Source: Scenedesmus sp. ARA3
Taxonomy: Eukaryota > Chlorophyta > Chlorophyceae > Sphaeropleales > Scenedesmaceae
NCBI GenBank assembly: GCA_004335835.1
Contig: RWJK01001320.1
Span: 43,153 to 107,152 of the forward strand
DNA: 64,000 nucleotides
Direction: 5' to 3'
In this document: positions 10,584-23,230 of the stretch, piece by piece
Layout: every line of letters starts with the position of its first letter
Position numbering within the stretch: position 1 is the first letter of the stretch
The notes under the pieces: generated by a model
The model's database searches: none
Seen by the model: only the letters and a program-made list of their open reading frames with translations
Told to the model about the DNA's origin: nothing
Made by a program: the position numbers and the translations under genes

Positions 10584-11848
10584 ATGGCGTCAAAGGTGAG
10601 GCAGCAGCAACAGCAGCAGCAGCTTGCGCTGGCAGCAAGTGCACAAACGACACAGCATGGTCACAGCAGCTGCTTTGTCTGTAAAGTATATTCAGACTTC
10701 AGGTATATGCCTCATTCTTCACACCTCGTGCCAGCAGACACTGTGACAGATGTGCATACTGTCTGTGCTTTTCCATCCCCTCTGGCTCATCCCTCTGCTC
10801 GTCTTTGCTAATTAAATGGGCGTGCCTGCATCCGTGTGCGCCTCCTGCTCTGTCTCAGGCAGCCACCCTGGGGGACCCCAGGCGCCCTGCAGAGATCAAG
10901 AAGTATGTGCGCAGCGCAGAGGAGGGCCCGCACCCACTCGGCTTGATCAGCCTGACGCTGGGAGTGGGCAGCATGGCTGTGAAGGTAGGGATGCCGCCGC
11001 TGTTGTGCCTCGCCTCTCGCTGGAAGATGTCTGGAAACTGGTTGACACACGAGCTGGGACGTAACAGTGCTTAGTGCTGATGCATGTCAGGTGATGTGAT
11101 CCATGTTGACGGTGTGAGGCACTGGGAAACTACAGAACCAGTGCTGCATGTCCTCCTAAGTATATCATTGCGCACTGCTGGGACAAATTCAGGAACTGGC
11201 ATGCACGGCGGTAGCAGCCGTGCTCAACTCCTGCCGTCGCTGCTGCTGCTGCTGCTGCTGCCAGATGAAGGCGGTTGGCTGGGTGGCGCTGCTGGTGTCG
11301 CTGGCTGCTATCGTGCACATCCCAGGCAGCCACCCAGACTTCAAGCAGGCACTGAGCTCCAGCATGTGAGCAGCAGAGGCAGCAGCAGCAGTTGTAGCAG
11401 TAGCAGTAGTTCAACCGGCGTTGAGCAGTGGCTGATGTTGCTGGAGGAGTCAGCGCCAGCATGTGGACACCAGCAGTGGGCGAGCACGTAGGGTTCAGCA
11501 GCAGCTGAGCAGCAGCGCGTACGTGCCTGCAGCAAGCAGTGACACACAGCCCTCGGCAGAAGCGATGCAGCAGGCGGCCAGCAGTATGGTTGAGGGTCAT
11601 TACTAGTCATGTGTGCTGCCTGCGGTGCTGTGGCAAAGCTGAGTGGTGTCCGGCTGACTGGGCATGGTGCATCATCACCGCTGTACTGCTGCTTTGCACG
11701 TCTCAAGACTTTGCTGCTGCTGCTGTTGCTGCTGCTGCTGCGCAGGATTTCGCTGGTCAGCCTAGGAGCCGCCTACTTCATGCCTGTGCCGGTGCGGCCA
11801 GGCCCTGCAGCAGCAGCAGCATCCCCACCACCAGCTGCAACTGGGTGA
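10584..11848 (+). CDS. WDR83OS: PAT complex subunit Asterix (WDR83OS homologue)
   Basis: Asterix is a small ER membrane protein that, with CCDC47, forms the PAT complex chaperoning polar transmembrane helices during multipass protein insertion. Four exons join in phase: 10584-10595 (only MASK), 10859-10984, 11265-11365 and 11746-11848, giving 113 aa against about 106-110 in the family. The signature DPRRP follows the start (residues 9-13). Three hydrophobic stretches follow: HPLGLISLTLGVGSMAVK, then GWVALLVSLAAIV, then MISLVSLGAAYFM, ending in the usual Pro-rich tail. Both the second and third introns end in CTG-rich tracts at the acceptor. The N-terminus is shorter than in animals, but the helix pattern and DPRRP make the assignment firm. 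Confidence 0.85.
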
Positions 11849-13038
11849 CAGCAGCAGGGCACTGACCAGCTTAGCAGCGCACAGGTGGTGTGAAGAGAAT
11901 GAGGGTAGGCAGCACTCTAGTTCACCGAGGGGTTTGATAGTCAATCTTGAGTGCTTTACATAGTAAGTCTGAGTTCAAGCAGAGCTGGGTTGAGTTGGGC
12001 CCAAAACGAGACAGCAGCAGCCGTGGCACCAGCGCAGGCACCGACCACTGTGCTTGCTCTATTGTGCTGTGATATGGCTGCTGTGCAGTTCACATGGTTT
12101 CTGAAGGGACATCTGGTGTGTATGCGTGCTCAGGGGCCGCTCCATGATTTGCACCATCACGCACTGTGTGCCTGCATGGTGCAGTCATGGCCAGCAGTTG
12201 CACCGCACTTATGCTGTCAAATGCCGCCTGGCATGTATATGCGGCCATCCAGCAGCAGCATGATGCTGCCATGCACCAGTTGCGTGCGCAACACGCGAGT
12301 GACGCTGAGCATCATGCTGGCACACAATGCAAAGCTTTATGCTGTTCTGTGTCCTGCGCTCAGCATGCTTGCCTAGGTATGTGGCTGGCAGCGGTATGGA
12401 GTTGCCGCCATGTGCACAGATGCCTGTGGCTGCAGCGTGCGGTGTCACCAGCATGACCAGGTCAGTCACTGCTTGCAGGCCGATGGTTGTCAGAAGCGAT
12501 CTTTGCAGCCAATGGTTGCCAATGCAGTCATTGGTTGCAATGTAATGGTTTTAGCTGTGGGTGCATGCAAAAAGGCCAAAGTATGTTAGCTTGGGGCCGC
12601 AGAAGCTCCTCGCGGTGATGAGTGTCACAACATGAATAGTACTACGGCCTATGGCTAGTAGGAAGACAACAGAAGACTGGAAGGCTGGTGTGTCACAGGC
12701 AGCAGCTGCCTTACGGGGCTTTGCCCAATGTTTAAACACGAGACAAGGCAGCTGCTGCCAGCAGTGCTCAACCCCAAGAAAATAGCCGGTTACAATATCA
12801 GCAGGGTGCCACAACCGTGTTACACAAGCCATGCCAAGCCACTGACAGTGAAGCTGATCATGACGCTGGCAGTCAAGCAAGCTGCAAATCGCTTCTCGCA
12901 CGACACAGCGCTGTTGCCTAATAAAAACCATTGCAAAGCTGTGACACGCAAGCGGACTTTTGTTGCAGCCAGGGCGATCTAGCTGTTGAGTTGAGCTTGA
13001 AGTCATAAGACTCGCTAGTGCTAGTCCAGCCAGCTATG
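11849..13038. other. Intergenic region, 11849-13038
   Basis: This is the 3' flank of two converging genes. A degenerate series of acatggttt/aatggttgc-like short repeats lies near 12480-12550. Open frames at 11951-12376 and 12551-13006 have no recognisable domain or consistent splice partners. I see no gene I can support. Confidence 0.4.
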
Positions 13039-14226
13039 CTACTGCTTGCCTGCTGCTGCGCTGCTGCTGCTGCTGCCGTCTGCAGGCTGCTCCCTGCCGC
13101 CATCTGCTGCAGCAGCAGCTGACACATCCTTGGCTAGCGCCTGCTTGCTGTTGCGGAAGCGCAGCGGGCCCACCTTGCCCAGGCCTGGCTGCTGCTGCTG
13201 CCGCTGCTGCCTGCTGCTTGGCGTGTCAACACCCTTCTCGCGAGCCTGCACGGCAGCAGCAGCAGCAGCAGCACATAGGGCAGCAGGCAATGCTGTGGGC
13301 ACCTGAGCACACACATGTACCCACCGTGCTTCCATGATCACTCTGAATGCAGCTGCAACAGCATACGCAGGGCCATCACCAACAGCACCTGGGCAGCAAC
13401 ACCAACAGCACCCCACCGCTGCCTACATCTTTGCCTGTTCCTAACAAAAACACTAAACGGCAACAGCAATGCACGCACCTTGATGATGTCATCCACGATA
13501 GAGCGGATCTCCCTGCCCCTGTCGTTCACGCCAAGCTCAGCAAAGTCCTCCGTCACCAGATTGTCCACGGCAGCAGACAGCTGATCGTTGCGCAGCATCT
13601 GCAGCGCAGCCAGGCCTGCAGCAAGCAGCAGCAGCAGCAGGACGAGCCGACAGTCGATATCAATGGGGACACAAGTTGGAGGCAAGCTGGCTTGCCCGCC
13701 TGCAGTGCTACGCGAGTGCGTGACATGCAAGCACAGCCATACAGCTATCAAGGCCCACACAGAACACAGAAGCACCGGCAGCAGCGTCAGCAACAGCAGC
13801 AGCAGCAGCAGCAAGCCATCAAACCAGGGCCTCACTCGTTTCGCCAGTGAGGTAGTCCATCAGCACATCAGCAGGGTCCAGGTCACTGCCGCTGTCTGCT
13901 TCGCTGTCACTGCTGCGCCCCCGCCGCTTTGTTTGGCTGCGCAGCAGCGGCCCTGCCACCATTCCTGCAAGCTCCAGGAACAGTACTGCCTTGATGGAGG
14001 CGACTAAGATGCGGATCCAGCGCCCTCGGCTGTCCTTGGGTTGCTGCTGCTGCTGCTGCTGCTGCTGTGCCAGGCTATTGCTGCTGTTGCTCAGTAATCC
14101 AGCAGTGGGAGACGCGCCGTTGGTTACGCAGGTGGCTGAGCAGTTGCTAGGGTCGGCCATGCCTTGGCTGCTGCTTGCTGCTGCCACCAGTGTAGCCTGG
14201 TGCTGCTGCTGTGGGCTGTCAGCCAT
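13039..14226 (-). CDS. Unknown 244-aa protein with one hydrophobic segment
   Basis: I do not recognise the family. Three exons join in phase: 14226-13836, 13615-13479 and 13245-13039. Residues 1-75 are polar, Ser/Gln-rich with a Gln run. A basic-flanked hydrophobic stretch (IRILVASIKAVLFLELAGMV, about 83-102) precedes RSQTKRRGR, then an acidic segment DSEADSGSDLDPADVLMDY. The second exon encodes a helical region (NDQLSAAVDNLVTEDFAEL; IRSIVDDIIK) that looks like the conserved core. The C-terminus is Gln/Ala/Ser-rich. Both introns end in CTG tracts before the acceptor. Its start is 315 bp from that of DPH4 on the other strand. Confidence 0.6.
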
Positions 14227-14541
14227 GCTGCTGCTGTCAGGCTAGACGATCACCAGGTGGTTCGGCTCCAACCAAACTGAACAACAATCGGTGCATGCAG
14301 GTAGGATCGTGTCGTTGCAGCCTGTCAGGACAGCCGTCGCTTGGACTCCCGCCCTGAAAAAGGACAACAGTTTCATTTTGCGAGCCTCGCGAGCTTTGAA
14401 GTGTTCGTTACTGTTTAGCTTAGCAGTCTGTTTACTGAAGACGTATCCTGCATGCTCCCGGACCCGCACCGGCACAGACAGCACCAGCAGCAGAAGCAGC
14501 AGTACGACTGCAGCTGTGTCATTTCGTTTCAGCGACTCAGC
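14227..14541. promoter_or_regulatory. 315-bp bidirectional promoter region (unknown gene/DPH4)
   Basis: This short gap between two divergent start codons must hold both promoters. An in-frame open stretch with an upstream ATG at 14452 lies in the DPH4 leader; the J-domain alignment favours the ATG at 14542. Confidence 0.55.
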
Positions 14542-15591
14542 ATGAGCGCCAAGTGTTACTATGAGGTTCTGGGGGTGAATAGAACAGCTAGCAACGAGGA
14601 GTTGAAGGCTGCCTACCAGCAGCAGGCCCTGCTGCTGCACCCTGACAAGGCTGGTGTCAGCAGCCAGGATGGCTTCCAACTGCTGCAGCAGGCTTGGCAG
14701 GTAGGAGAGCAACAGCATAGTATACAAGTGAATATGTGTACCACTTAGGTATATGCCGAGATGTGCCGCATGTTGTGGCCTGCAGCACAAGTTTGGTGCT
14801 GCTGGATGGGGATGCAGTTTCGGCATGCACTGCTGCTGCCGGCTAGCTGGCGCACAGCAGCTGTGCTGCGGCTCATGAGCCGCTGGCATGCTGCTGCTGC
14901 TGCTGCTGCTGCTGCCGCTGCTGCTGCTGTGGTGCCAGCATGGGGTTATGTGCAGTGGGCTATATCGGTTGGCTTGTGTTCACATGCTCTTCTGTGTGCT
15001 ACAGGTGCTGCGTGATCCTGGCAGCAGGGCAGTGTATGACCACCAGCTGAGCCAGGCTGAGCTGAAAGCAACCTTCACACTTCACGATGAAATAGACCTG
15101 GAAGACATGGATGAAGAAGTGCAAGAAGATGAACAGCAAGAAGAAGAAGAAGAAGCAGAAGCAGAAGAAGACGGCCAGCGCCAACACCCAGTGACACATG
15201 AATCACAGCCGCATGACAGCCAGGTACAGCAGCAGCAACAGCAATGCCAAGGGCCTGCAGCAGTAGCAGGCTGCGTGCGTAGCTACCCCTGCCGCTGCGG
15301 TGACAGCTACCTGCTGCGGCCAGCAGACATGCATCTGGCAGCACAGCAGATCATCCTCCCTTGCAGGTGAGCCCCGCTGCTATTGCAGCATCGCTGCAAT
15401 CAAATGACGGGGCACAGCCTAGGCCCGGCACACTGCATGGTTGACCGCCAGTACACTGCTGAGAGCAATGCGTATGGTGCGTGTTCAACATGTTCAAACA
15501 CGTGTGGAGACACAACTGCCCCTCACATGCCTGCTGCTGTTGCGCCTGCTGCAGGAGCTGCTCAAATGCAATTCTGGTCAGGCTGCCATGA
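14542..15591 (+). CDS. DPH4: DPH4/DNAJC24, J-domain diphthamide biosynthesis protein
   Basis: DPH4 is a J-protein with a CSL (DPH-type) zinc/iron-binding finger that supports the first step of diphthamide synthesis on elongation factor 2 in the cytosol. Three exons join in phase: 14542-14700, 15005-15366 and 15555-15591, 185 aa. The J domain starts immediately ([20 protein letters not shown]) with HPD at 33-35. A helix follows ([14 protein letters not shown]), then the DPH4-typical [10 protein letters not shown] strongly acidic linker (91-110) follows. The CSL finger has C149 and C151 ([11 protein letters not shown]) and C173 and C176 (LPCRSC); the last Cys comes only from the short third exon, whose phase fits exactly. 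Intron 1 has a CTG tract about 75-120 nt before its acceptor. Confidence 0.88.
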
Positions 15592-17602
15592 GGTGAGCTG
15601 GCAACCGCAGACAGGAGCCAGCAACAGCCACATACACCTTCGCCCGCCACATGCCAGCACAGCCTCGCTGCCAGCACTGCACTGCAATGCAAGTCGCGGC
15701 AAGCAGGTTCTGTGTGGGTTGCCGGCATTAGCAGCAGCAGCAGCAGCAGCAGCTGACTCTGTGGCCTCCACCATCTCAACATTGCCGCCGCCTCCTCCAT
15801 CACCACCCACAGCAGCAGCAGCTGCTCAGCAGCAACAGCACGCGCAACAACACAGGCAGAGCACAGCAGACAGCGGGGAACAGCAGCGTGCTAGCGCTGA
15901 GCTGCGCATGCCGCCAGTGGATGGCACCACCAGCCAGCTGCAGCTGTTGCAGCACCTGCCACTACCGCTGCCTGCAATGCACACAGGCATGCACGTGTCG
16001 GCGTGTGCCTCGTGAGCACTGTTCACATGACAGATTTGGCAGCTCGTTGTTGCAGCATACGTGGTGCACACCGCAACACATCTGACGGCAGACACAGCTC
16101 GCAGCGTACTGTGCCTAACGTGTGTGTGTTGTGCACGGCGCATTGTGCTGCTTGCTCCTCTGCAAGTGGTGCGTGCTGTTGCAGGCAGCAGCATTGTGAC
16201 GCATCTGTCAGACACATCACGCTGCCGGCGGCATACTGAGGGTGTTCGTTGGCACATGTGGCAGTGGCCCATCCTCCTCCTCATGAGGCAGTCAGTGCCG
16301 GCGGCTGCACAGCTGGCTCTGGCCACTTGTTCCCTGGCTAGCTGTATCATATACGCCTGTGTCGGTTAGTTGAGCATCATGTGGCTAGCTTTGTCAACAT
16401 AGTTTGCCTGTGTCGGTTTGTGGAGCATCATGTGGAGGGCCACGAGGGTCTTGCCTGACCTGTAGCCTAGTGAGTTTCACACATTCAGCCTGGCACAGCG
16501 CGGTGCTTGACGGGCGCCTGCCTACGCTTCCTTGTAACACGGTACAGAGCAGCTTGTATTGCTGAGGGGCCGGTTTGTCACCCATATGTTTCCAAACATC
16601 CAGTTGCAACGCCATACGCGGGAGCATCTTCCAAGGATGCTGGATCAACTGACTGCAGCGAGTGGTTGCAATGCGCAAAGCCAGCTGCCTAAGTGCCAGC
16701 CCTACCCAACAGCCACTAGCGGGAGCAGACCCACTGCAGCTGGACCACGTCTGAGCTAGCTGCTGAGCACCTCAAGCGGAGCTGCAGCAAACCATCGCGA
16801 GGCTACACACAGCATGCACCACCGCCACCATGTAACAGCATGGCATGCCATCTCCAGCCTCCTGCTGGCACAAGTGCTTACAAGTACAAAGGGGTTTTCA
16901 AAACGCGTAGCGCCATGCAGCGTCCTGATGCGCGGCAGATTGAGTGCCTGCCCCACATACAATGTTGTTTGAAAACCAGCAGCACAAGGCGCCTGTAGAT
17001 GCTTTGAGCATCATGTGCTTTAAGCAGTCACAGGCACACTCGATATGCGCCAAATGACCACAGCCATCGCAGCGCTGCAGCACACCCCAAACAACCACGC
17101 AGCGTCGTGTAAAGCAGGAAACAGCAGCAGCAGCAGCTGCCCACCACCGGCACATGCATACGTGCATCCTGCACTACACAATGCTGGGAGCAGTCAGCGC
17201 AGCCGCGCTGTGCTGCTCAATGTGCACATGCAAAATCGGCACGCGCTTGCGCACTTGTCCTGTCCACGCACAGCTACTCAAGCAATTTGCTTTGCACACC
17301 TGCCTGCCATGTGCCAAGCATCAAGAAAGAAATCAGGAACCAGAACTGCACATACAAGGCAGACTGCGAATCGAGCCAGCAGCAGCCACCAGCAGCAAAG
17401 ATGCTGCTGCTCTTGATTCAAATGCCTACGTTGCCACCTGCTGCCTACGATGAATACGAAGTGTGCAGCTGCATCAGCTCTTCGCCAGGCAATGACAATC
17501 AATACGCCTGTTGGAAGCGCCTTGCAGTTGCTGACCTGACGCGCGGCGCCCTACACACCTGCTGTTGCTGCTGTGAATGCAGCAGGCTGAGCAATCGGCC
17601 AG
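15592..17602. other. 2-kb gap between converging genes
   Basis: An Ala/Gln/Pro-rich open stretch (15700-16015) looks like translated CAG repeat, not a protein. A 51-bp imperfect tandem duplication around gcctgtgtcggtt occurs at about 16335-16437. No recognisable domains or splice-consistent exon chains were found. Confidence 0.4.
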
Positions 17603-17802
17603 TCACCGACTGCTGCCGTGGCCGCCACTGCTGCCTGCACTGCTAAAGCTGCTGCTGCTGCTGCTGCTGTTGCCAGCTGGGGGCATGGTGGCAACTGGCC
17701 TGTTGTGCAGCATGGCGGGCGCAGCAGCTGCGCTCGTCACTCCAGGCAGGTGTTGCTGCTGCTGAGGCATCCGGCGTGGCGGCTGTAGTAGCGACAGCCG
17801 CA

Positions 17803-17834
<32 letters not shown>

Positions 17835-17963
17835 GGACTATAACTGCTACTTCCAACTTGCTGCTGCTTGTGCAAGTGCTGCTGCAGCTGCGGCGCCTGC
17901 TGCACCTGCTGCTGCGGTTGCTGCTGGTATACATTGCTTGCCTGCAGCATGTCCCCACTGGAG

Positions 17964-17995
<32 letters not shown>

Positions 17996-20900
17996 TTGTT
18001 GTAGTAGTGCTTGGGGCGTGCTAGGCTGCGGCGGCTGAACAGGTTGTAACGCGGCAGCGGAATGAACAGCAGCAGCTGCTGCAGCAGCGCCTGCTGCTGC
18101 AGCCGCCGATTGCTGGTGGTTGTTGCTGCTTGCGGCAGCAGCAGCAGCCAGCGCCTCGGTGCGTTGCAGCTGCCGCAGCTGCTGCTGCTCTTGTTGCAGC
18201 TGTGCAGCCTCCTCATCCTCATGGCTCGACATGGCGCTCGCCACCATTGCTCCTAGCTGATCGCCAAAGCCGTTAAGGCCGCCGCTGCTGCTGCTGCTGC
18301 TGCTGCTCTCTGCGGCGCCAGCCTCCACTCCCAAGCTGCTGCTGCTGCTGCTGTCTTCATCCTCCTCGTCGCTGCTGCCATCCGTCTGCTGCGGCAGCCC
18401 TGAGATGACCTCCATCTCCTCGTGCGCTGCTGCTCCCCTGGACCCCGTCTTCACAAACACGCCGCGCATCTCAGCAGTATCGACCAGGCTCTGCGGCCAG
18501 AACCCGACGCGCTCACACGACCAGATGATCGTGTCGACCGTGGTTTTCGGCAGCCGCCGCGTCCACGTCTGCAGCGCATTGATTGTGTGGCCCACCACCG
18601 CCTCAAACAGCGCGACATCCCGGTAGCCCAGCGCTGCATACGCCCACAGCAGCTGCGAGTACTCCATCGGGGAGAACTGGTGCAGCTTCTGCATGGCGAG
18701 CTGCGCGACTTGGCGCATGAACTCGGGCGGCGGCTGGTAGCCGGCGCGCGCAAAGCCTTTGATAGCCATGGTGAGCTCCAGCGGCAGCAGCCGGTTGGCG
18801 CGGCTGAGCAGCACGCGGCACGCGTTGTCGAAGAGTGTGGTGTCTGCAGAGGTGCGGCATGTTTTCAGGTGCGCAGGGGAAAGAGGACGCGGCGGCAGGG
18901 TTGGTAAGTTGACTGGGGTTGGGTTGTTGGTGATGCAGCAGCGGCCGGGCGGCAGGCAATACTGCTGCATGCAAACATCTGGCCCTCCGTGTTCCCACCG
19001 CTGCCAGGCAGCACACACAGTCTGCACGAACCAACTTGCAGGGTGCAGCAGCACACCTGACACTGCGCAACACAGAACAGCATGATACTTCAACTTGAAC
19101 TGCCATCCTCTCAATCAACCTGTCATGTCTTACACCACAACAGTTCCGTTATTGCTGCTTCCTGCAGGCGCATCTCACCTGCGGGGCTGTACTGCACCAT
19201 GCCGTACGACCACAGCGTGACGCACAGGTCCTGGCTGCTGAACTCGTGCAGGCGTGAGCTGCAGGCCGCAGCCACACCCTCCAGCAGCACGGGGCTGCAC
19301 TGCCGCAGGTGGCCATAGCCGTACAGCAGCATGCACACCTCCTGCGGGCGAGAAGCAGTGTGCGAGGGGAGTGCAGGCGGCAGATGCGGCAACAGATGGT
19401 CAGGATGATGTGGGTGATAAGGTCATTATTACATTACATTATGCGCACTGTCGCAGCCGCCACTGCAGACAAAACCTGCCTGCAGCGCCTAAGCCCGACA
19501 CACCGAATTGCATCTGCATATACGCTGTGCTGCTGCCACCACTTTGAATTACCGCCTCACCGCAGCAACCCTAACATCCCCGCACAATGATGGCAGCTAT
19601 CACCATCCCGCCCAGCAGAACATCATAGAAGCCACACACACCATCCAACATCAATATACATCTCAAACATCCTTGGGACCCTTTCAAATCCTCCCCACAA
19701 CCCACCTGTGGCTTAAACTCGCTCAGGCGCGGCACCATCACGCCAGGCAGCCGCTCCAGCAGCGTGGCCCCGGGCGTAAAGTCCACCTTGGCGCAGCCCC
19801 ACATCACATGCGCAGCATCCAGCGGGTTCATGTTCTGCGCCTGCGCTGCAATGTGGTGCGTGATCTTCGCCAGCTGCTGCGGCAGCCGCAGCCGCATGCG
19901 GCCGCAGCTGTACACCACAATGGCCAGCTGCTGCACGCTGAACTCCTCCAGCCGCCACAGCGTCATTTCTAACAAGCCTTCTAGCAAGCTCCTGCGCGAC
20001 GGCCCGGCTGCGCCGATCTTGCTGAGGCCCCACAGCACGTTGGCCACCTCTTGGCTGCTCCACGCGTCAACGTGCGACAGCAGGTCTGCTGTGTGTGCGA
20101 GCAAGTGCTCCAGGAACTCGCGCTGGCAGCGCGGCCGCACCCGCAGCCTTGCAATGCCAACTAATGTGCTCGCGCAATCCACTGCGTTGAATTCGTCCAT
20201 GATGGCGAGCCCGCGCTCGCACAGCGCAGCAAATGCGGCCTCATCGCTGCACTGCAGCTTGCCGTAGGCCCAGAAGCTGATGGCTACCCCCCACGCATCC
20301 AGCTCATCCATGTGGCGGATCAGCAGCTGGCCTAGGGTTTGAAGAGCTGGCTCCACATACTCGATCCAGGCTGCCTGCTGCGCCTCTCTGCTGGTGAGGT
20401 GCGCTGACTGCAGCTGCGTGAAGTAGGCGTGGCATAGAATGCTCAGCCTGTAAAGCGCGTGGCTAGTGGTGAGGTAGTCAAACTGCGGCGCCTCCTGCTG
20501 CACTAGGTCACACAGCAGCGGCAGGCTGCTGGCACTGCGAGACACACGAAACAGATGCACACACAGCAGACACAGAGCAGCGGAAATGACAGCAGAGAGC
20601 AGAGGAGGAGGGTTGAGTACAGGTTGGTGTCGAGGCAGCACAGCAGCAGAGTTGATTGGTTCAGTGGTTTGTGAAGGGTTGTTGTTGCTGCTGAGCTGAA
20701 GGCTGCTGCTGATGCTATCCTGAGCATGTGCAGCATTCACGAAGCGCCACGCTATTCACGAACCACCATTGACATGCAACCAGGCCACGACTAGCCTTTG
20801 AACTGACACCTGAGACTGGGACATAGGCATCAGCTGCAAGCCAAACAGTACAGGAGGAGCATCAAGCACAACAGTGCAGCGATGCGAGCAACCAAGCAAG

Positions 20901-21302
20901 CACAGCTCGGGGCTATGCTCCCGCTGCGACTCACGCTAGGACACGCTTGTTGAGCCGCGCTGCATAGTCCAGCTCAGCAGCAACATCCTCCACCAGAGTT
21001 GGCTGCTCCGTCTGGAACAGCGCGTGGATGAGGTCGCCTATTCAGAACATAGATGAAGCACAAAAGAAGGTGGGTAAGAAGGTAGGGCCAAACTCGCCGC
21101 CACGATGCAGCAGTGATGCCGCGCAAGGATAGCTGTGCGGATGCTTTTTAGAATTGCATGCAGGCATGGCCAATGACTCTGCGCCAGCAGGCAATCGTCA
21201 TGCACAAGACTGCTGTGCGGGCGGCTCTCACACAATGCTTTACTGCTGCTGCCAGGCTGTTCGCCTGCAGGCTGACAGCACCCCGACAACGCTGCTGCTG
21301 CA

Positions 21303-21337
<35 letters not shown>

Positions 21338-21540
21338 ACGCTGTTGTGCTGGCTGGGCTGCTTACTGTCGTTGTGTGCCCTGCCTGATGAGGGCAGCTCT
21401 GTGTCCTGCTCCACTGCTGGGCAGCTGACTTGCAGGCGCTGCGGCGTGAGCATGTGCCTGCCTGTGTTGGGCAAGCTCCTGCAAGCAGCAACAGCAGGGT
21501 GCGCCAAGCAAGCCAAGCATGAACATAGACCCTGACGCAT
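17603..21540 (-). CDS. Octotricopeptide-repeat (OPR) protein, 880 aa
   Basis: OPR proteins are helical-hairpin RNA binders that control processing, stability or translation of individual organelle transcripts in green algae; the target here is unknown. Five exons join in phase: 21540-21234, 21037-20935, 20534-19706, 19341-19179 and 18843-17603. Repeats of about 38 residues span roughly 140-590, with recurring cores such as EVANVLWGLSKIG, QLAIVVYSCGRM, DAAHVMWGCAKVDF, EVCMLLYGYGHL, DLCVTLWSYGMV and YSQLLWAYAALGY. PPPEF, a variant of the PPPEW motif, is present. The last 290 residues are low complexity (acidic Ser runs, then Gln/Ala/Ser) with no RAP domain visible. The first exon contains a Gln run and is the least certain; its donor and start were chosen to satisfy phase. 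A Met at 21453 is an alternative start. A plastid or mitochondrial location is likely from the family. Confidence 0.8.
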
Positions 21541-23230
21541 GGCACATTGCAGAGCAATGGGTGAATTGAGCCTAGTATTGACTAGGAAAGCATGTCAGAA
21601 GATTGTTGGTCTGCCCAATGGCTGCACGAGGGATACAGCCGGTGCGGCATTGAATATTTCTTGTGCAGTGCCGCTGCTGCTGTCTGGCCTGACGACGCAG
21701 GCAGCACTGCCGCAGCAGCTCACCTGTGGCCTGCAGCACTGCACCCGGTCCGGCTAACTGCATCTCTGAGCCTCCTATCCAGGCGTGCCCGTGCAGGGCA
21801 GCCAGGAGCATGCTGGTGCATGTTGGTGGGCTGTCCTGCTGATGGCTGCACTGTTTAGGTGGCAGCCTAGAGTACTTGCTTGAGCCGCAAGCGCCCTGTA
21901 GTAAAAATTCAACAGCTTTAGTGATAGTTCTACATATCGCTGGCTTGAATGGTGTCGCAGCGACGAGCTGCCGATAGGATAGGCTCTGCAAGCGACGCAC
22001 AGTGCGGCCTTGTGTAGTGCGATACCCAGCTGGCAGCTCAATAGTGCATGAGAATCCCTACTTTACGATCGTGAAATCCTTACCCTAAGGCATGCTGTCC
22101 TCAGCGTTCACGCCGTGGTGCACTGCTTGCATAAAGCGGCTCCTCTTTGAATGCTGCTGCAAGCTGATTATAATCAACTCACACAATATTTCAGTAAGGT
22201 GCCAGTCTTAGTTGCATGCTAAGAGTCTGGTTCTGCTGCTCCCACTGAGGAAAGGATTGTGCCGAGTGTGAGCAACCTTTGCGCGAGTCACGGCGGGTCC
22301 TTTTTGCGTTCAGCGTATAGCCACCAATGCACCGCATTACTGGCATGTTCTGGTCCTGCAGCGCTGGATGCATGAACTTGTCATGTAGGTAGGGCGTCAG
22401 AGCACGCCCCATTGACCCAAGCACACGCTTATCATGCTGTTGGCTTGCATTACAGTAAGGATATCCTGTTAGCATGCTTTGTTATGCACGCAGCACGTCA
22501 CGATTCTGCCGACGCAGTTGCTGCTGCCACTGGCAACAGCATCGTATTTGAGCAAGAATTCCTGTCAGAGTCACGGGCCGCAAAGCTTTGGGGACAATAC
22601 ATAGGTTTCAAAGGCTTTGTAACCATTGTCTGACCTCTTAAAACGAGTGCACACAGCATAGTGACTGCAGGCATGCATGCGCCTGTTGACCAGGCTGGGA
22701 CCAGAGGCAAGCACAGCTACCTCGTTCTTCTGCCAGCCATTGCTGTGCAGACTCAATAACCTTGAAGCTGAGGTTTACATGATGTATGTCTGCGCGGCTG
22801 TCGTCTCCGAGCCTCCTGATGAGAAGGTGAAAGCAAACACTGTGACACAACCTGTAGCAAGTTGCGTCAACTTGGCACGCCAAGCAGCAGTCTTGCAGCA
22901 CACTTACCTTCAGTCCTACTGTACAAGCAACCATTCGTAGCATCAGCTCCAAACAAGCCAACCTGCTGTGCGGACCCGCGCATGTTGCCCACATGCCAGG
23001 CTGTTGGAGTGGTTTGGAATGGTTCTTGACTACTAGGTTTTTGAGGGCCATGGCGCCCTGCAATCCCCAGAGCGCAAGCCAAACATGCTTATACATTTAG
23101 CAAAGCTTGATACGTCTTGCAACTCTGCGATTGTAACCGCATCGAACGCCCACCATCTGCGATTTGCCTGGTCACCACACACTCCTGCGTTTCCCGTGCA
23201 CCACCAGCTGCGAAGCCGCTAGCATCCACC
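21541..23230. other. Gap with unresolved exon-like segments
   Basis: On the minus strand two segments have good splice borders: about 23053-22904 (tgcag to gtaagt) and about 22822-22727 (catcag to gtagct). An open stretch at 22475-22262 reads MPVMRCIGGYTLNAKRT. Their phases do not join into one frame and no family is recognised. They may be remnants or a gene I cannot assemble. Nothing is supported on the plus strand. Confidence 0.3.

Noticed and set aside
15700..16015. Ala/Gln/Pro-rich extension after DPH4
   Set aside because: The DPH4 zinc finger is completed by the short exon ending at 15591; this stretch is CAG-type low complexity.
22190..23096. Transposase or retroelement coding region
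   Set aside because: No DDE, reverse-transcriptase or integrase motif and no terminal repeats were found.
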